Positions 23,943 to 33,266 are shown, counted from the first letter of the stretch. The stretch: DNA of 64,000 nucleotides from DAISKN01 sp963716925 (GCA_963716925.1 CAVQUX010000015.1:372001-436000); one strand, 5' to 3'. Numbers and translations: made by a program. The notes: generated by a model not told the origin, from the sequence alone.

Positions 23943-26162
23943 ATGCTTAGGGCCCTGACCGAGATTCTGGAGAACTCGTCTTTCCGCGGCACGGAAGAGG
24001 AAGTCCTCACCTTCCCCGCCTACCTGGACCTGGTGAAGCGGGAGCCCTGGATCACCCGGAACACGTTCCAGCTGCTCCACGACATGCTGCTTTCGAGCGG
24101 CGTCGAGAGGACGATCGTGCCCGGCAAGCCCCTCCGGCATCGCTACGCTTTCTTCGAGGATTCGGAGCTCGTGGGGCTGTACGTGGTCTTCGGCCAGCAG
24201 AAGGCGAAGGAGAACCTGATCGAGAAGATCGACAACGCGAGCCGTGGGCTCGAGGCATCGAAGCGCCTCTGGATCCTCCTCGGCCCGCCGGGGGCCGCGA
24301 AATCGCGCTCCATGGACGGCATCAAGACCGCGCTCAACCACTACTCTCGTTCGGACGAGGGGAAGACCTACACTCTGCTCCTTCCGACCGTCGACGAGCG
24401 CCTGAAGGAGAAAGCGCTCTTCGAAGAGAAGGGGATTCACTACCTCCAGGCCCCCATCTACGAGCGTCCCCTCCAGGTCATTCCGTCACCGCTCCGCGCC
24501 CCGTTCGTCGAGAAGCTTTCGGAGCTCGTGGAGCGTGAGGGAGTCCAGGACTTCCTCCGGCGCCATCCTCACTACGATGGCGAGTTCCGGATGCAGATCG
24601 ACGGCCTCGTCTCTCCCTACGCCGACTTCGTGCTCCGGGAGTTCATGAGCGCCAAAGGGCTCGATTTCGCGGAGCTGCTCCCTTACCTCAAGGTGAAGCG
24701 CATGGTCTACGACGCGCGCACCAAGACCGGCATCGGCTCCTACACCCCGCGCGACGAGAAGAGCCAGGAGGCGGGCTCGCTCGTGGGGAACCTCGACTAC
24801 AGCCTTCTCCCGCGGTTCGGAAGCGAGTCTCACCCCCTGGTGCACGACTACAAGGGCGAGCTCTGCGCCGGGGCGAACGGTTTCGTCGAGATCCACGAGA
24901 TTCTCAAGCTCTCGGACCGGTTCCTCTACGAGCTCCTGTTCGCGACCCAGGACCGCTTCTTCAAGCCCGAGGGGCAGCCGCCCATTCCCTTCAACGGGGT
25001 CATCATCGGCCATACCAACTTCCACGAGTACAACATGTTCATGGCCAACGAGACGTTCGAGGCCCTCCGGTCCCGAACGACGTTCATCGAGATGCCGCTC
25101 TCGGTGCACTTCAAGGACGAAGAGAAGATCTACGCCTTCACTTACGCCAACTCCCAGCGGAAATGGGCGCCGAAGAAGAAACACCTGGGCCACGTCGCGC
25201 CCCACGCGCTCGAGTTCCTGAGCCTGGTCGCGACCATGACTCGGCTCTACGAATCGAAGCAGAACCCGAACCTCACCCTTCTCCAGAAGGCCCTGATCTA
25301 CTCCGGACGTGCCGACAGCGGCGTCGACAACAACATGGCCCGCACCATTCTCGAGGAGTTCGAGTTCGTGAAGCCCTCGGAAGGGACGTTCGGCCTCGAC
25401 CCTCGCTTCATCCAGAACGTCTTCGAGAACACCGAGCACTTCCAGATCAACGAGTACGCCGCGAACCTCTCCCGCCTCAAGGAGGAAGGCGGCGAGCCGG
25501 CGATGATCACTTCCATCGCTCTCCAGAACCCCTGCGTCGCCCCGATGGATCTCTACCTTCGCATGGAGATCGCGCTCAAGGAGTCCTTCGCCACCAACAA
25601 GGCGAAGCTCGGCCACTTCGTCGAGAAGATCCTCCCGCAGGCGAAGCACTGGATCCTGAGCCAGATCGCGACCGACGTCTACGGGTCGGTCCTGCGAGAC
25701 GAGTCGGTGGTCGAGAGCACCTGGAAGAAGTACACCGACCACGTGCGGGCCTACGTGCACAACACCAAGGTGAAGCACGAGGTCACCCACGCCGACGTGC
25801 AGCCGGACGAGAAGTTCATGCAGGCCATCGAGCAGTACCTCGGCATCGCGGAGAAGGACGTGTTCCGCAAGGAGCTCTCGGACGCCATCGCCAGCGTGAG
25901 CCACTCGGTCCTCCTCGCGGACGAGCCCTCGTACCAGAGCGCCATCCGCCGCTACGTCTTCGAGAACGAGTTCAAGTCCAGCGAGAACATCAAGCTCCTC
26001 GGCTGGATCAAGAGCGGCTCGAGCGCCGCCGGAGTCCACTCCAAGGAGCAGGAGCAGCTGAACGAGACCGTCCGCTACCTCATGGAGAACCTCGGCTACT
26101 GCGGCAAGTGCGCGTTCCAGGCGCTCACCATCACCGCGAGCTCCACCAGCATCCTGGACTGA
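23943..26162 (+). CDS. prkA: PrkA/YeaG-family serine protein kinase (AAA+ fold)
   Basis: The protein has 739 residues, start ATG 23943 after GGAGGAG. The N-terminal AAA-like domain carries Walker A GPPGAAKSRSMDG at about residue 115 and the family segments VFGQQKAKENL, NGFVEIHEILK and GVIIGHTNFHEYNMF, matching PrkA proteins. The C-terminal half is the PrkA C-terminal domain with VDNNMARTILEEFEF and the long helical tail. In E. coli YeaG acts with YeaH and YcgB in nitrogen-starvation and stress response; the Bacillus relative affects sporulation genes. It is the first gene of a run prkA-yeaH-spoVR-second prkA that matches this system. Substrates here are unknown. Confidence 0.9.
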   Translation: MLRALTEILENSSFRGTEEEVLTFPAYLDLVKREPWITRNTFQLLHDMLLSSGVERTIVPGKPLRHRYAFFEDSELVGLYVVFGQQKAKENLIEKIDNASRGLEASKRLWILLGPPGAAKSRSMDGIKTALNHYSRSDEGKTYTLLLPTVDERLKEKALFEEKGIHYLQAPIYERPLQVIPSPLRAPFVEKLSELVEREGVQDFLRRHPHYDGEFRMQIDGLVSPYADFVLREFMSAKGLDFAELLPYLKVKRMVYDARTKTGIGSYTPRDEKSQEAGSLVGNLDYSLLPRFGSESHPLVHDYKGELCAGANGFVEIHEILKLSDRFLYELLFATQDRFFKPEGQPPIPFNGVIIGHTNFHEYNMFMANETFEALRSRTTFIEMPLSVHFKDEEKIYAFTYANSQRKWAPKKKHLGHVAPHALEFLSLVATMTRLYESKQNPNLTLLQKALIYSGRADSGVDNNMARTILEEFEFVKPSEGTFGLDPRFIQNVFENTEHFQINEYAANLSRLKEEGGEPAMITSIALQNPCVAPMDLYLRMEIALKESFATNKAKLGHFVEKILPQAKHWILSQIATDVYGSVLRDESVVESTWKKYTDHVRAYVHNTKVKHEVTHADVQPDEKFMQAIEQYLGIAEKDVFRKELSDAIASVSHSVLLADEPSYQSAIRRYVFENEFKSSENIKLLGWIKSGSSAAGVHSKEQEQLNETVRYLMENLGYCGKCAFQALTITASSTSILD

Positions 26163-26163
26163 A

Positions 26164-26197
26164 GGCAGGGTGCTCATGAAAGAATCCGCACCCTGCC
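26164..26197 (+). other. Perfect hairpin directly after prkA
   Basis: GGCAGGGTGC (26164-26173) pairs with GCACCCTGCC (26188-26197) across 14 nt, starting two bases after the stop codon. There is no T-run. It may end or protect part of the transcript and so set the kinase level apart from the downstream genes. The rest of 26198-26364 is GC-rich with imperfect repeats and no gene. Confidence 0.5.
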
Positions 26198-26364
26198 GCG
26201 AGCGGAGCGTTCGACTTCGCCAAGGCTTCGTCGAAACCGCGCCGAAGCCCAAAGGGCGGAGGCGGGAGCCCGGCGCGCCGCCGTCCGCAGCGAGCTTGCG
26301 AGCGGAGGACAGCGCGCGAGCGAGGAGGGAGCGCGCCATGATGAACGCCCCGCCGACACGCCGG

Positions 26365-26389
26365 GCGCTCTCGCGAGGAGCGAGAGCGC
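26365..26389 (+). other. Perfect hairpin directly before the yeaH ribosome binding site
   Basis: GCGCTCTCGC (26365-26374) pairs with GCGAGAGCGC (26380-26389) across a 5-nt loop. It ends 17 nt before ATG 26407, just upstream of AGGAG. It could be a 5' stabiliser formed after processing of the transcript between prkA and yeaH. Confidence 0.5.
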
Positions 26390-26406
26390 ATTAAGCAGGA
26401 GATGCC

Positions 26407-27477
26407 ATGAAGAAGTCCGACGTCATCGTCTCCTCCGACGAGTCCGAGGGTCTTTTCAACGAGTTCATCCAGGACCAGCTCGACGAGATCCTCGACGAAG
26501 TCATCAATCGGGGCGATCTGGATCGGCTCGGCGACCGCGGCAGCGACATCATCATCGAGGTGGACGACATCGTCCCCCCCACGTTCGTCTACGGGGACGA
26601 CGCCTCCGGCGGCGGCTCCGGAGGACCGGGGCCCGGGAACGAGAAGGGGAAGCTCCGTTTCCGGATCCCGTTCCAGGCGTTCATGGAGCTGGTGGGCCAG
26701 AAGCTCCGCCTGCCGAACCTGGTGAAGGAGGGCGAGGGGCGCATCAAGGAGGTCTCCTATACCTTCAAGACCTTCGGCCAGGTGGGGGTCATCCTCGACA
26801 AGCGCCGCACCTTCAAGCGCGCGCTCCGCTCGAGCGTCGGGCTCGGCACCTACGCTCCCGAGAAGGGGAAGGTGGAGGTTCAGGTTCGAAGGCGGGATCG
26901 GCGCTTCAAGGTTCCCCAGCGAGTGGAGAAGCCGCGCCACCGCGCGGTGGTGTTCTACATGGGCGACATCTCCTACTCCACCTACGGCGAGCGGCTGGAG
27001 ATGGAAAAGCGCCTGGTGAACTTCATCCACCAGTGGCTCGACTTCAACTACGGCGCCGGCAACGTCGAGCACCGGTTCTTCGTGCACGACGTCGACGCTC
27101 ACGAGGTCGCTCCCTCGGATTTCTACAAGGTGGCGAACGCCGGCGGCACCCGGGCGTCCATCGTGTTCGAGCTCGTCTCCCAGATCGCGTTCAACGAGTA
27201 CGACACCAACTCCACCAACTTCTACGCGTTCTATTTCGGGGACGGCGAGGTGTTCGAGGACGACGCCAAGAAGATCGTGGAAATCCTCGGAAGCCAGATG
27301 CGGGCGAGCTTCAATCGGGTGGGGGTGGTGGAGGTCAAGCCCAGCCAGTTCAGCTACCTCAACCGGGAGATCAAGCGCCAGTTCGAGAAGGACGACGTGG
27401 TGCGGATGGGAACCCTCCGCCAGCGCACGGAGACGGTGGAGGTGATCAAGAGCCTCTTCGGGGAGCGCCGTGCTTAG
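26407..27477 (+). CDS. yeaH: YeaH/YhbH family protein (DUF444)
   Basis: The protein has 356 residues, start ATG 26407 behind AGGAG. DUF444 features include an acidic, glycine-rich linker (residues about 55-80), the VPQRVEKPRHRAVVFYMGD region resembling a von Willebrand A-type strand, RLVNFIHQWLDFNYG, FFVHDVDAHEV, GGTRASIVFELV and FYAFYFGDGEVFEDDA. In E. coli YeaH is co-transcribed with the YeaG kinase and is needed for the same stress output. Here it sits between prkA and spoVR in the same order. It overlaps the SpoVR start by 8 nt. Confidence 0.9.
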   Translation: MKKSDVIVSSDESEGLFNEFIQDQLDEILDEVINRGDLDRLGDRGSDIIIEVDDIVPPTFVYGDDASGGGSGGPGPGNEKGKLRFRIPFQAFMELVGQKLRLPNLVKEGEGRIKEVSYTFKTFGQVGVILDKRRTFKRALRSSVGLGTYAPEKGKVEVQVRRRDRRFKVPQRVEKPRHRAVVFYMGDISYSTYGERLEMEKRLVNFIHQWLDFNYGAGNVEHRFFVHDVDAHEVAPSDFYKVANAGGTRASIVFELVSQIAFNEYDTNSTNFYAFYFGDGEVFEDDAKKIVEILGSQMRASFNRVGVVEVKPSQFSYLNREIKRQFEKDDVVRMGTLRQRTETVEVIKSLFGERRA

Positions 27478-29098
27478 CATCCATTCCGAGCCGGAGCTCA
27501 CCGCTCTCGAGGAGCGGGTGCTCGTCCATGCGCGCGCCTTCGGCCGGAAGATTCCCGAGATCCGCTTCTTCATCCTCGAGCGGCTGGAGTTCGCCTCGCT
27601 CCTGGAGAAGGACGTCTATCCCACGAGCCCGATCAACATCTGGGAAGGCAAGAGGATGGTGCACAAGAAGCACGCCATCGAGGCCGGGCTCGAGTCTTCC
27701 CTGTTCTACGAGGTGGTGCAGACCGGAAACCCCTCCTACGCCTACCTCAACAGCGCCAACAGCGCGGTGACTCAGGCCTCGGTCATGGCCCACGTGGTGG
27801 GGCACTGCGAGTTCTCCGAGCGCAACGTGCTCCGGGACTCGAACGAGAACCGCACCGAGTACGTGATGTACCTCGTTCGCAAGGTGGACCGGGCGCGCCA
27901 GCAGATGGGCGAGCGCGACTACCTCGAGTACTGGAACGCGGTGGAGTCGGCGACGACCCTCATGGCTCCGAACTCCCAGTACAACGTGGCCCGCTCCGTC
28001 GAGTCCGAGTCGACCATCGGGTCCGACTACAAGATCCCGACGAAGGAGATGGAGAAGCTCGGTCCCAAGGTGGTGGTTCCGGTGTTCGACACCCTGACGG
28101 TGCTGCTCAAGGGGGCGAGCGAGCCCTCGGCGTTCGAAGCGGAGCTCCGGAAGAGACGCCGGGTCGCGACGCTGAGCCGCAAGGGCTACGCCCTCAAGGC
28201 GCCCTGTCAGGACGTCCTCGACTTCCTTCGCCGCCACGCGCCCGCCAGCGAGGCGGAGCGATCGGTCCTGGACTACAAGTACGTGACCCGGGCGCCCCAG
28301 GACTTCGTCATGCGCACCCAGATCATGAACGAAGGCTGGGCGATGTACTGGGAAAAGAAGATCATGCTCGAGCTCTTCAAGGAGCGCGCGGTCAACGGCA
28401 TCATCGACTACGCGCGGGTGTTCTCGAACGTCTGCCGGCCGCGGCCCTACTTCCAGCGCAACCCCTACCACCTCGGCTACAACCTCTGGTGCCACATCGA
28501 GCAGCTCTACCGGGATGGAAAGGTGAGCCTCGACTATCACGAGGAGATCGATCTCGAGAAGAAGCACTCCTGGCGCCAGAAGGGCACGGGCGATCCCATC
28601 GAAGCCATGGGTCATCTGGTCGATACCGTGACCGATTACGAGTTCCTGCGAAGGTTCCTGACGCCCGAGCTCATCCACGAGCTGCAGCTGAACCGCATCG
28701 ATCGCCGGACCGCCGAGCGGCTGGGCATCAAGGAACAGGATCTGATCCACCGCGACGAGCGCCATGTATGGCTCCAGCCCGAGCCCATCAAAGAGGAGAT
28801 GCTGCGCTTCTATACCCACTTCTACCGGCCCCGGATTTACGTCATCGACACCGACTTCCAGGATGGTGGACTGCTCCTCTTCCATCGCGATGACGGCCGG
28901 GCCCTGAGGAAGGACTGGATCCGGCCGACGCTTCGCAACCTGAATCTGATCTGGAAGGCGCCGGTGGCGCTGGTGAGCAAGGACCAGCTGTTCGCAGTGA
29001 CCGGCAACCAGTACAAGAGCGAGGAGGTCAAGCCGGTGGTGTTCGAGCAGGTGGTCGAGAGAATGCGGAGGGGAGAGAAGCCATTTCGAGCTAGTTAA
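27470..29098 (+). CDS. spoVR: SpoVR/YcgB family protein
   Basis: The 542-residue product starts at GTG 27470, overlapping yeaH. SpoVR signatures are FILERLEFASLLEKDVYPTS, GNPSYAYLNSANSAVTQASV, AHVVGHCEFSERN, MRTQIMNEGWAMYWEKKIM and NPYHLGYNLWCHIEQ. The conserved histidines and glutamates in HVVGHCEF and NEGWAMYWE look like a metal site, but no activity is established for the family. SpoVR is needed for spore cortex formation in Bacillus and for stress responses elsewhere. Together with prkA and yeaH it forms a widely conserved three-gene module. Confidence 0.9.
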   Translation: MLSIHSEPELTALEERVLVHARAFGRKIPEIRFFILERLEFASLLEKDVYPTSPINIWEGKRMVHKKHAIEAGLESSLFYEVVQTGNPSYAYLNSANSAVTQASVMAHVVGHCEFSERNVLRDSNENRTEYVMYLVRKVDRARQQMGERDYLEYWNAVESATTLMAPNSQYNVARSVESESTIGSDYKIPTKEMEKLGPKVVVPVFDTLTVLLKGASEPSAFEAELRKRRRVATLSRKGYALKAPCQDVLDFLRRHAPASEAERSVLDYKYVTRAPQDFVMRTQIMNEGWAMYWEKKIMLELFKERAVNGIIDYARVFSNVCRPRPYFQRNPYHLGYNLWCHIEQLYRDGKVSLDYHEEIDLEKKHSWRQKGTGDPIEAMGHLVDTVTDYEFLRRFLTPELIHELQLNRIDRRTAERLGIKEQDLIHRDERHVWLQPEPIKEEMLRFYTHFYRPRIYVIDTDFQDGGLLLFHRDDGRALRKDWIRPTLRNLNLIWKAPVALVSKDQLFAVTGNQYKSEEVKPVVFEQVVERMRRGEKPFRAS

Positions 29099-29131
29099 CC
29101 ACGGGGGGTTTGCCACAGCGGAGGAGTCACC

Positions 29132-31639
29132 TTGGCGGAGAAGGGAAGAAAGATGGACCTGAGGAGCTTTCTCGGGGGAAGCCGTCCCAGGAGCTTGAGG
29201 TTTTCCGAGTTCATCGACGCATTCATGGCGGACCCGCTCGCGTGCCTGCACACGAGCTCGACGCTCATCTCCGAGGCCATCAAGAGCTTCGGCTTCGAGA
29301 TCGTGGTGCGCAGCGGCGAGCCGGCGGTGAGCTACAACGTCTTCAAGGATCCCTTCTCCGCCGGCACCAACGCCGTCTTCGGGCAGGAGTACTGCATCAA
29401 GCAGATCGTCGACGTCATCGAGTCGGTGGGGAAGGAGTCGAGCCCCCAGCGCGGGATCGTGCTCGTGGGTCCGCCGGCCTCGGGGAAGACCAACATCGTC
29501 GATCTCATCAGCCTGGCGCTCGAGGAGTACTCCAAGCACGCGGAAATCAAGCTCCACTCCTTCTACTTCCGCTTCGAGAACAACGGGCGGGTGGTGGAGT
29601 TCCGGCCGAAGTTCCGGCACAACCCCATCCTGCTGTTCCCCACGAGTCTCCAGCGCGACGGCTCCACCAGCCACCCCCGCCAGGACTTCTTCGAGTTCGT
29701 GAACCGGGACCGGGTGCCGGGCGATCGCGTCGTGTTCCCCACGTTCTACCAGAACGCCACCATCGACAAGAGGAGCCTGGACATCATCGAGAAGGTCATC
29801 CAGAACCCGCGAAACGCGGGAAAGACCCTCTACGACATCCTCGAGGACTACGTGCGGGTGGAGGAGGTCCAGTTCTCGAACGCCCAGGCGAAGGGTATCG
29901 CGAACATCGACGACATGAGGCAGCTCCAGGTGGACGTGAAGCCGGTGAACCTCGGACAGGACCACGTGGAAGTGGTGAACGAGCACCTGCCGGGGGCCTA
30001 CCTCTATCAGTACGACGGGGCGATGGTGGCGGCGAACCGGGGGCTGCTGCACATCCATGACGCGTTCGGAGGCGAGGAGGACCGGGGAGGTATCGAGGAG
30101 GCCTACAAGCCGCTCCTCATGCTGCTGGGCAGCGGAAAGGCCTCGATCGAATCCACGCAGACTCCGGTCGACACCACGGTCATCGCCACCACCAACATCG
30201 AGGAGATGACGCGCCTCGAGCAGCAGCTCACGTCCTCGAAGCTCCTGGACCGGATCGACGAGATTCCCGTCAACTACCTCCTCGACGCCCACTCGGAGAT
30301 GGACATCCTCAAGCGGGACATGTCCAACATCCGGGAGAAGTACGACGTGGACCCGAACCTCCTGCGGATCGCGACGTACTTTTCGGTTCTGACCCGGCTC
30401 CTGCCGCCGAGGAAAGTCCCGCCGCTCGCGAGCTGGAGCGAGGCGAAGAAGAGCTTCTACTACTCCATCGCCCCCGAGCAGAAGATGGTGATCTATTCGG
30501 CTCAGGCGGGCGATCCGATGGCGACCATCAAGAAGCTCCCGGAATGGCACCCGTTCCGGAGCGAGCTGATTCGGCTGGGGGTGGACATCCATCACCTGGA
30601 GCGCTACGAGCACCTCATCGCCCGGAGGCCGGACCGGACCACCCTGGAGCAGGCGGGAGTGTTCACCGTCGAGCAGCTCAAGATGGTGGACGACGACTTC
30701 ATGAGGGCGCTCTGGAGCGAGCACTACCCGAACGAGGGGAAGAACGGCATCTCGGTGCGGCAGCTGCAGAACCTGATGCGGGACACGATGCAGAGCTCGA
30801 ACGGCTTCCGGGTGCACGTGGGGACGTTCTTCAGCCGGATGAAGAAGACCCTGGCCGAGGGGCCGGCGCTTCATCGCTGGGTCCCGATGGAGGAGAAACA
30901 CCGTCGGGACCGCAAGCCCAGCTCGAGACGGGCCATCGGCGATACGGTGCTCGAGGAGGGGGAGGGCGACTATGGGGATTTCGCGGGGCTGGTGAGGGTG
31001 GCGCAGGCGATCTATACCGACATCATCCGGCGGGAGATCACCGTGGCCACCGTGAACCGCGACCCTCAGGAGATCGCGCTCGACCTGCGGAAGTACGTGC
31101 AGCACGTTCTCCTGCTGCGGGCGCACGAGAACCGGGCGTTCGCGCACGTCATGGTGCGGCGGTTCACTTATTTCGACCCCACGACCGGAGTGAAAGTGGA
31201 CGAGCCCGACATCAAGTACATGGCGTCGATCGAGCGCATCCTTGCGCCGTCGCTCCTTCCCGAGGTCTTCCGCCGCGAGGTGGCGGAGCGGTTCCTCGGG
31301 ATGAACGACTCGGGAGAGCTCGCGCTCGAGGAGGGAAAGTCGGTGGTGAGCTCGAGAAACGACAACTTCCTGAGCTCCTTCGGCCAGGAGTACCAGAAGC
31401 TCCTCTCGCACCGGCGCACCGTCGGCGACGTGAACCCCGAGCAGCTCCGGGACGCGCTCTTCCAGAAGCGGATGAAGCCCGAAAAGTACGACACCTACGA
31501 CGAGAAGGTCCGGCGCTACGCCGATGAGATCCTGGTCAACATGCAGCGTCGGTTCGGCTACTCGAAGGAAAGCGCCCTCGACACCATCCTCTTCGCCCTG
31601 AGGAAGCGCATCATCGACTTCGACGAGATCATCAGCTGA
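29132..31639 (+). CDS. Second PrkA-like AAA+ kinase/ATPase
   Basis: I choose TTG 29132 because GGAGGAG lies 6 nt upstream; ATG 29153 is the alternative. The product has 835 residues, about 100 more than the first PrkA. Walker A is GPPASGKTNIVDLIS at about residue 112, with NAVFGQEYCIKQIVDVI before it. A Walker B/sensor region follows in LLHIHDAFGGEEDRGGIEEA and TTVIATTNIEEM. The C-terminal half is long and charged (EEKHRRDRKPSSRR at about 590). It is much diverged from the 23943 gene and lacks its HTNFHEYN segment, so it may be a partner ATPase and not a redundant kinase. It lies 33 nt after spoVR. Confidence 0.75.
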   Translation: MAEKGRKMDLRSFLGGSRPRSLRFSEFIDAFMADPLACLHTSSTLISEAIKSFGFEIVVRSGEPAVSYNVFKDPFSAGTNAVFGQEYCIKQIVDVIESVGKESSPQRGIVLVGPPASGKTNIVDLISLALEEYSKHAEIKLHSFYFRFENNGRVVEFRPKFRHNPILLFPTSLQRDGSTSHPRQDFFEFVNRDRVPGDRVVFPTFYQNATIDKRSLDIIEKVIQNPRNAGKTLYDILEDYVRVEEVQFSNAQAKGIANIDDMRQLQVDVKPVNLGQDHVEVVNEHLPGAYLYQYDGAMVAANRGLLHIHDAFGGEEDRGGIEEAYKPLLMLLGSGKASIESTQTPVDTTVIATTNIEEMTRLEQQLTSSKLLDRIDEIPVNYLLDAHSEMDILKRDMSNIREKYDVDPNLLRIATYFSVLTRLLPPRKVPPLASWSEAKKSFYYSIAPEQKMVIYSAQAGDPMATIKKLPEWHPFRSELIRLGVDIHHLERYEHLIARRPDRTTLEQAGVFTVEQLKMVDDDFMRALWSEHYPNEGKNGISVRQLQNLMRDTMQSSNGFRVHVGTFFSRMKKTLAEGPALHRWVPMEEKHRRDRKPSSRRAIGDTVLEEGEGDYGDFAGLVRVAQAIYTDIIRREITVATVNRDPQEIALDLRKYVQHVLLLRAHENRAFAHVMVRRFTYFDPTTGVKVDEPDIKYMASIERILAPSLLPEVFRREVAERFLGMNDSGELALEEGKSVVSSRNDNFLSSFGQEYQKLLSHRRTVGDVNPEQLRDALFQKRMKPEKYDTYDEKVRRYADEILVNMQRRFGYSKESALDTILFALRKRIIDFDEIIS

Positions 31640-31804
31640 AAGGCATTGAAGCCGGGTTGCCGCGTCGCTTCCCTCCGCGTACAGAAGCTTCCGGGCCTCA
31701 CGTCGCTTCTTTCGACCCAGGCCTACCTCGACGTCGAAGTGAGCGACCTCGCTTCCAGCTCCCAAAGAGCGATCCGCGCGGACGAGCGGTATACTAGAAG
31801 CGTC

Positions 31805-32116
31805 ATGGCCACGACGACCAGCACCGTCTACGCCCACATAACGAAAGACTCGGAAGTCTGCGGCGGGAAAGCCTGTATCGATGGCACGCGAATCCGAGTG
31901 ATGGATATCGTCGCCCTCGAGAACGAAGGGTACGCCCCTGAGAAGATGCTCAACGTGTTCGCCGTTCCGCTGACTCTGGGCCAGGTGCACGCTGCTCTCG
32001 CCTATTACTACGATCACAAGGACGAGATTGAAGCCTCCTTCACCGAGGCGCATGAAAGCGCCATCGAATCCGAGCGGAAACGAGCCGAGTTCTTGAAACG
32101 ACACGACAAGCGTTAG
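31805..32116 (+). CDS. DUF433 antitoxin-like protein
   Basis: I start at ATG 31805 because a -10 TATACT (31790-31795) ends 9 nt before it, leaving no room for a ribosome binding site; a longer in-frame stretch upstream has no family resemblance. The 103-residue product has CGGKACIDGTRIRVMDIVAL and GYAPEKMLNVFAVPLTLGQV, the DUF433 winged-helix pattern, followed by AALAYYYDHKDEIEA. DUF433 proteins usually pair with a DUF5615 PIN-like toxin. Exactly such a gene overlaps its stop (TAGTG), but it is truncated. The antitoxin therefore appears to be without a working partner here. Confidence 0.85.
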   Translation: MATTTSTVYAHITKDSEVCGGKACIDGTRIRVMDIVALENEGYAPEKMLNVFAVPLTLGQVHAALAYYYDHKDEIEASFTEAHESAIESERKRAEFLKRHDKR

Positions 32117-32505
32117 TGTCTCGGTTTCCGCTTTTCACCGACAATCACGTTCGTCAACAGCTCATTGATGGGCTCGTTGTACGAGGTTGGGATGTTCAAA
32201 GAGCAATCGACGTTTTTCCTGAAGGGACGCTCGACTCCACCCTCTTCCCGTACGCCGCTGAACAACAACGGGTCTTCGTTACCAATGACAACCGGATACC
32301 GGCGACCGGAGAGCTCGCCAGCCCACGACCCAGCTCCCTCCCCGCGACCGACGCCTTCTCTACTCACCTGCCGACGACCGGGGTCACGGCCTTCGAATGC
32401 ACCCTTCGCTCGCCTTCCGCTTGGCCAGACATGGATGAAATTTCCTATCCCTCGGAGACGCGGATGGGTTCTTCGAGCTCGTCCATCCCGGAGGCGACGA
32501 GCTGA
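32116..32505 (+). pseudogene. Truncated DUF5615 PIN-like toxin
   Basis: From GTG 32116 the first 60 or so residues (RFPLFTDNHVRQQLIDGLVV, RGWDVQRAIDVFPEGTLDS, RVFVTND) match DUF5615 PIN-like proteins, including early acidic residues of the active site. After FVTND the family sequence (the tryptophan- and glycine-rich middle and C-terminal helix) is not found in any frame; the remaining codons are proline- and serine-rich with no resemblance. The open frame therefore looks like a toxin N-terminus joined to foreign sequence by a deletion or insertion at about 32290. Confidence 0.65.
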
Positions 32506-32663
32506 ACTGGTGCGGCTACTCGCCTCTCTACACCTTCGTTCGGGCCGTGGCGCCGGTTCACAAGCTCGCGGGAGCGGTCCGTCGCTGCGAGCAGTGGAAC
32601 ATCGACTCTGCCTCCGTCGTGAGCTTCGCGGCGGTGCACTTCGAGCCCACGGAAGGCGTATAG
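32439..32663 (+). pseudogene. C-terminal remnant of an unrecognised protein
   Basis: The frame is open from just after a TGA (32436-32438) to TAG 32661 with no usable start. It reads like a real protein: GDADGFFELVHPGGDELNWC, YSPLYTFVRAVAPVHKLAGA, WNIDSASVVSFAAVHFEP. I do not recognise the family. In the same frame just upstream of the TGA lies a short MHPSLAFRLARHG. It is probably the tail of a gene lost in the event that truncated the toxin. Confidence 0.4.
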
Positions 32664-32685
32664 TGGGCTCCCGGGGAGGGATATC

Positions 32686-33159
32686 ATGCAAGTCTTCGGC
32701 AAGAGTCTTTCCGAGTACATTCGTTTCCAGAAACCGATCCTGATCGCGATCCTCGTGGTCGGGCTGCTCCGCTTGAGCCTGTCGCTCGCGGGAGTCCCCG
32801 ATGGAACGGTGCGCTGGCTCAGCATGACCGTGGTGGCCCTGATCGGTGTCTTCTACTATGGCATCCAGGCGCCGAGGACCGGCTTCGGCTCCTACCGCCA
32901 TCTACTCCCGCTCGCCGTGATCCAGTCCACGCTCGCGAACGGAATCGCGATCGTCGGAATCCTCATCGCTCTCGCCACCGGCCAGCAGAACATCTTCACC
33001 GCTCCCGAGTTCGGCGGCGAGGGTCAGCAGGCCTTCCACCTGTTCGGCCACGCGGCTTTCGGGATCGGCATCGGCTCGATCCTCTCGTGGGGGATCTCGT
33101 CTCTCGTCATGCTGATCACGAGGAAGCTGGCGCGGCTTTCCGCGGCGCCCGCCTCGTAG
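32686..33159 (+). CDS. Small integral membrane protein of unknown function
   Basis: The protein has 157 residues, start ATG 32686 with GGGAGGG nearby. Four membrane helices are likely, at about residues 18-36, 42-60, 75-98 and 118-142. A polar loop (TGQQNIFTAPEFGGEGQQAF) lies between helices 3 and 4, followed by a histidine pair HLFGHAAFG. No enzymatic motif is seen. Acidobacterial genomes carry many such unnamed four-helix proteins. It follows decayed genes and has no clear operon partner. Confidence 0.7.
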   Translation: MQVFGKSLSEYIRFQKPILIAILVVGLLRLSLSLAGVPDGTVRWLSMTVVALIGVFYYGIQAPRTGFGSYRHLLPLAVIQSTLANGIAIVGILIALATGQQNIFTAPEFGGEGQQAFHLFGHAAFGIGIGSILSWGISSLVMLITRKLARLSAAPAS

Positions 33160-33266
33160 GTACGGAGGACGAACTCTACTCGTTCCGGAGAACGCTCGCG
33201 GGCTCGACACCGAATGAGGGTCCTCCTTCTGGTTCGGGTAAGGAACGAACCAGGTCGTCGATTCCC

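Noticed and set aside
27446..32104. Minus-strand frame open for about 1550 codons
   Set aside because: It is antisense to yeaH, spoVR and the second prkA, which have clear motifs. Its translation is rich in His, Arg, Val and Leu from reversed codons and resembles no family. High third-position GC produces such frames.
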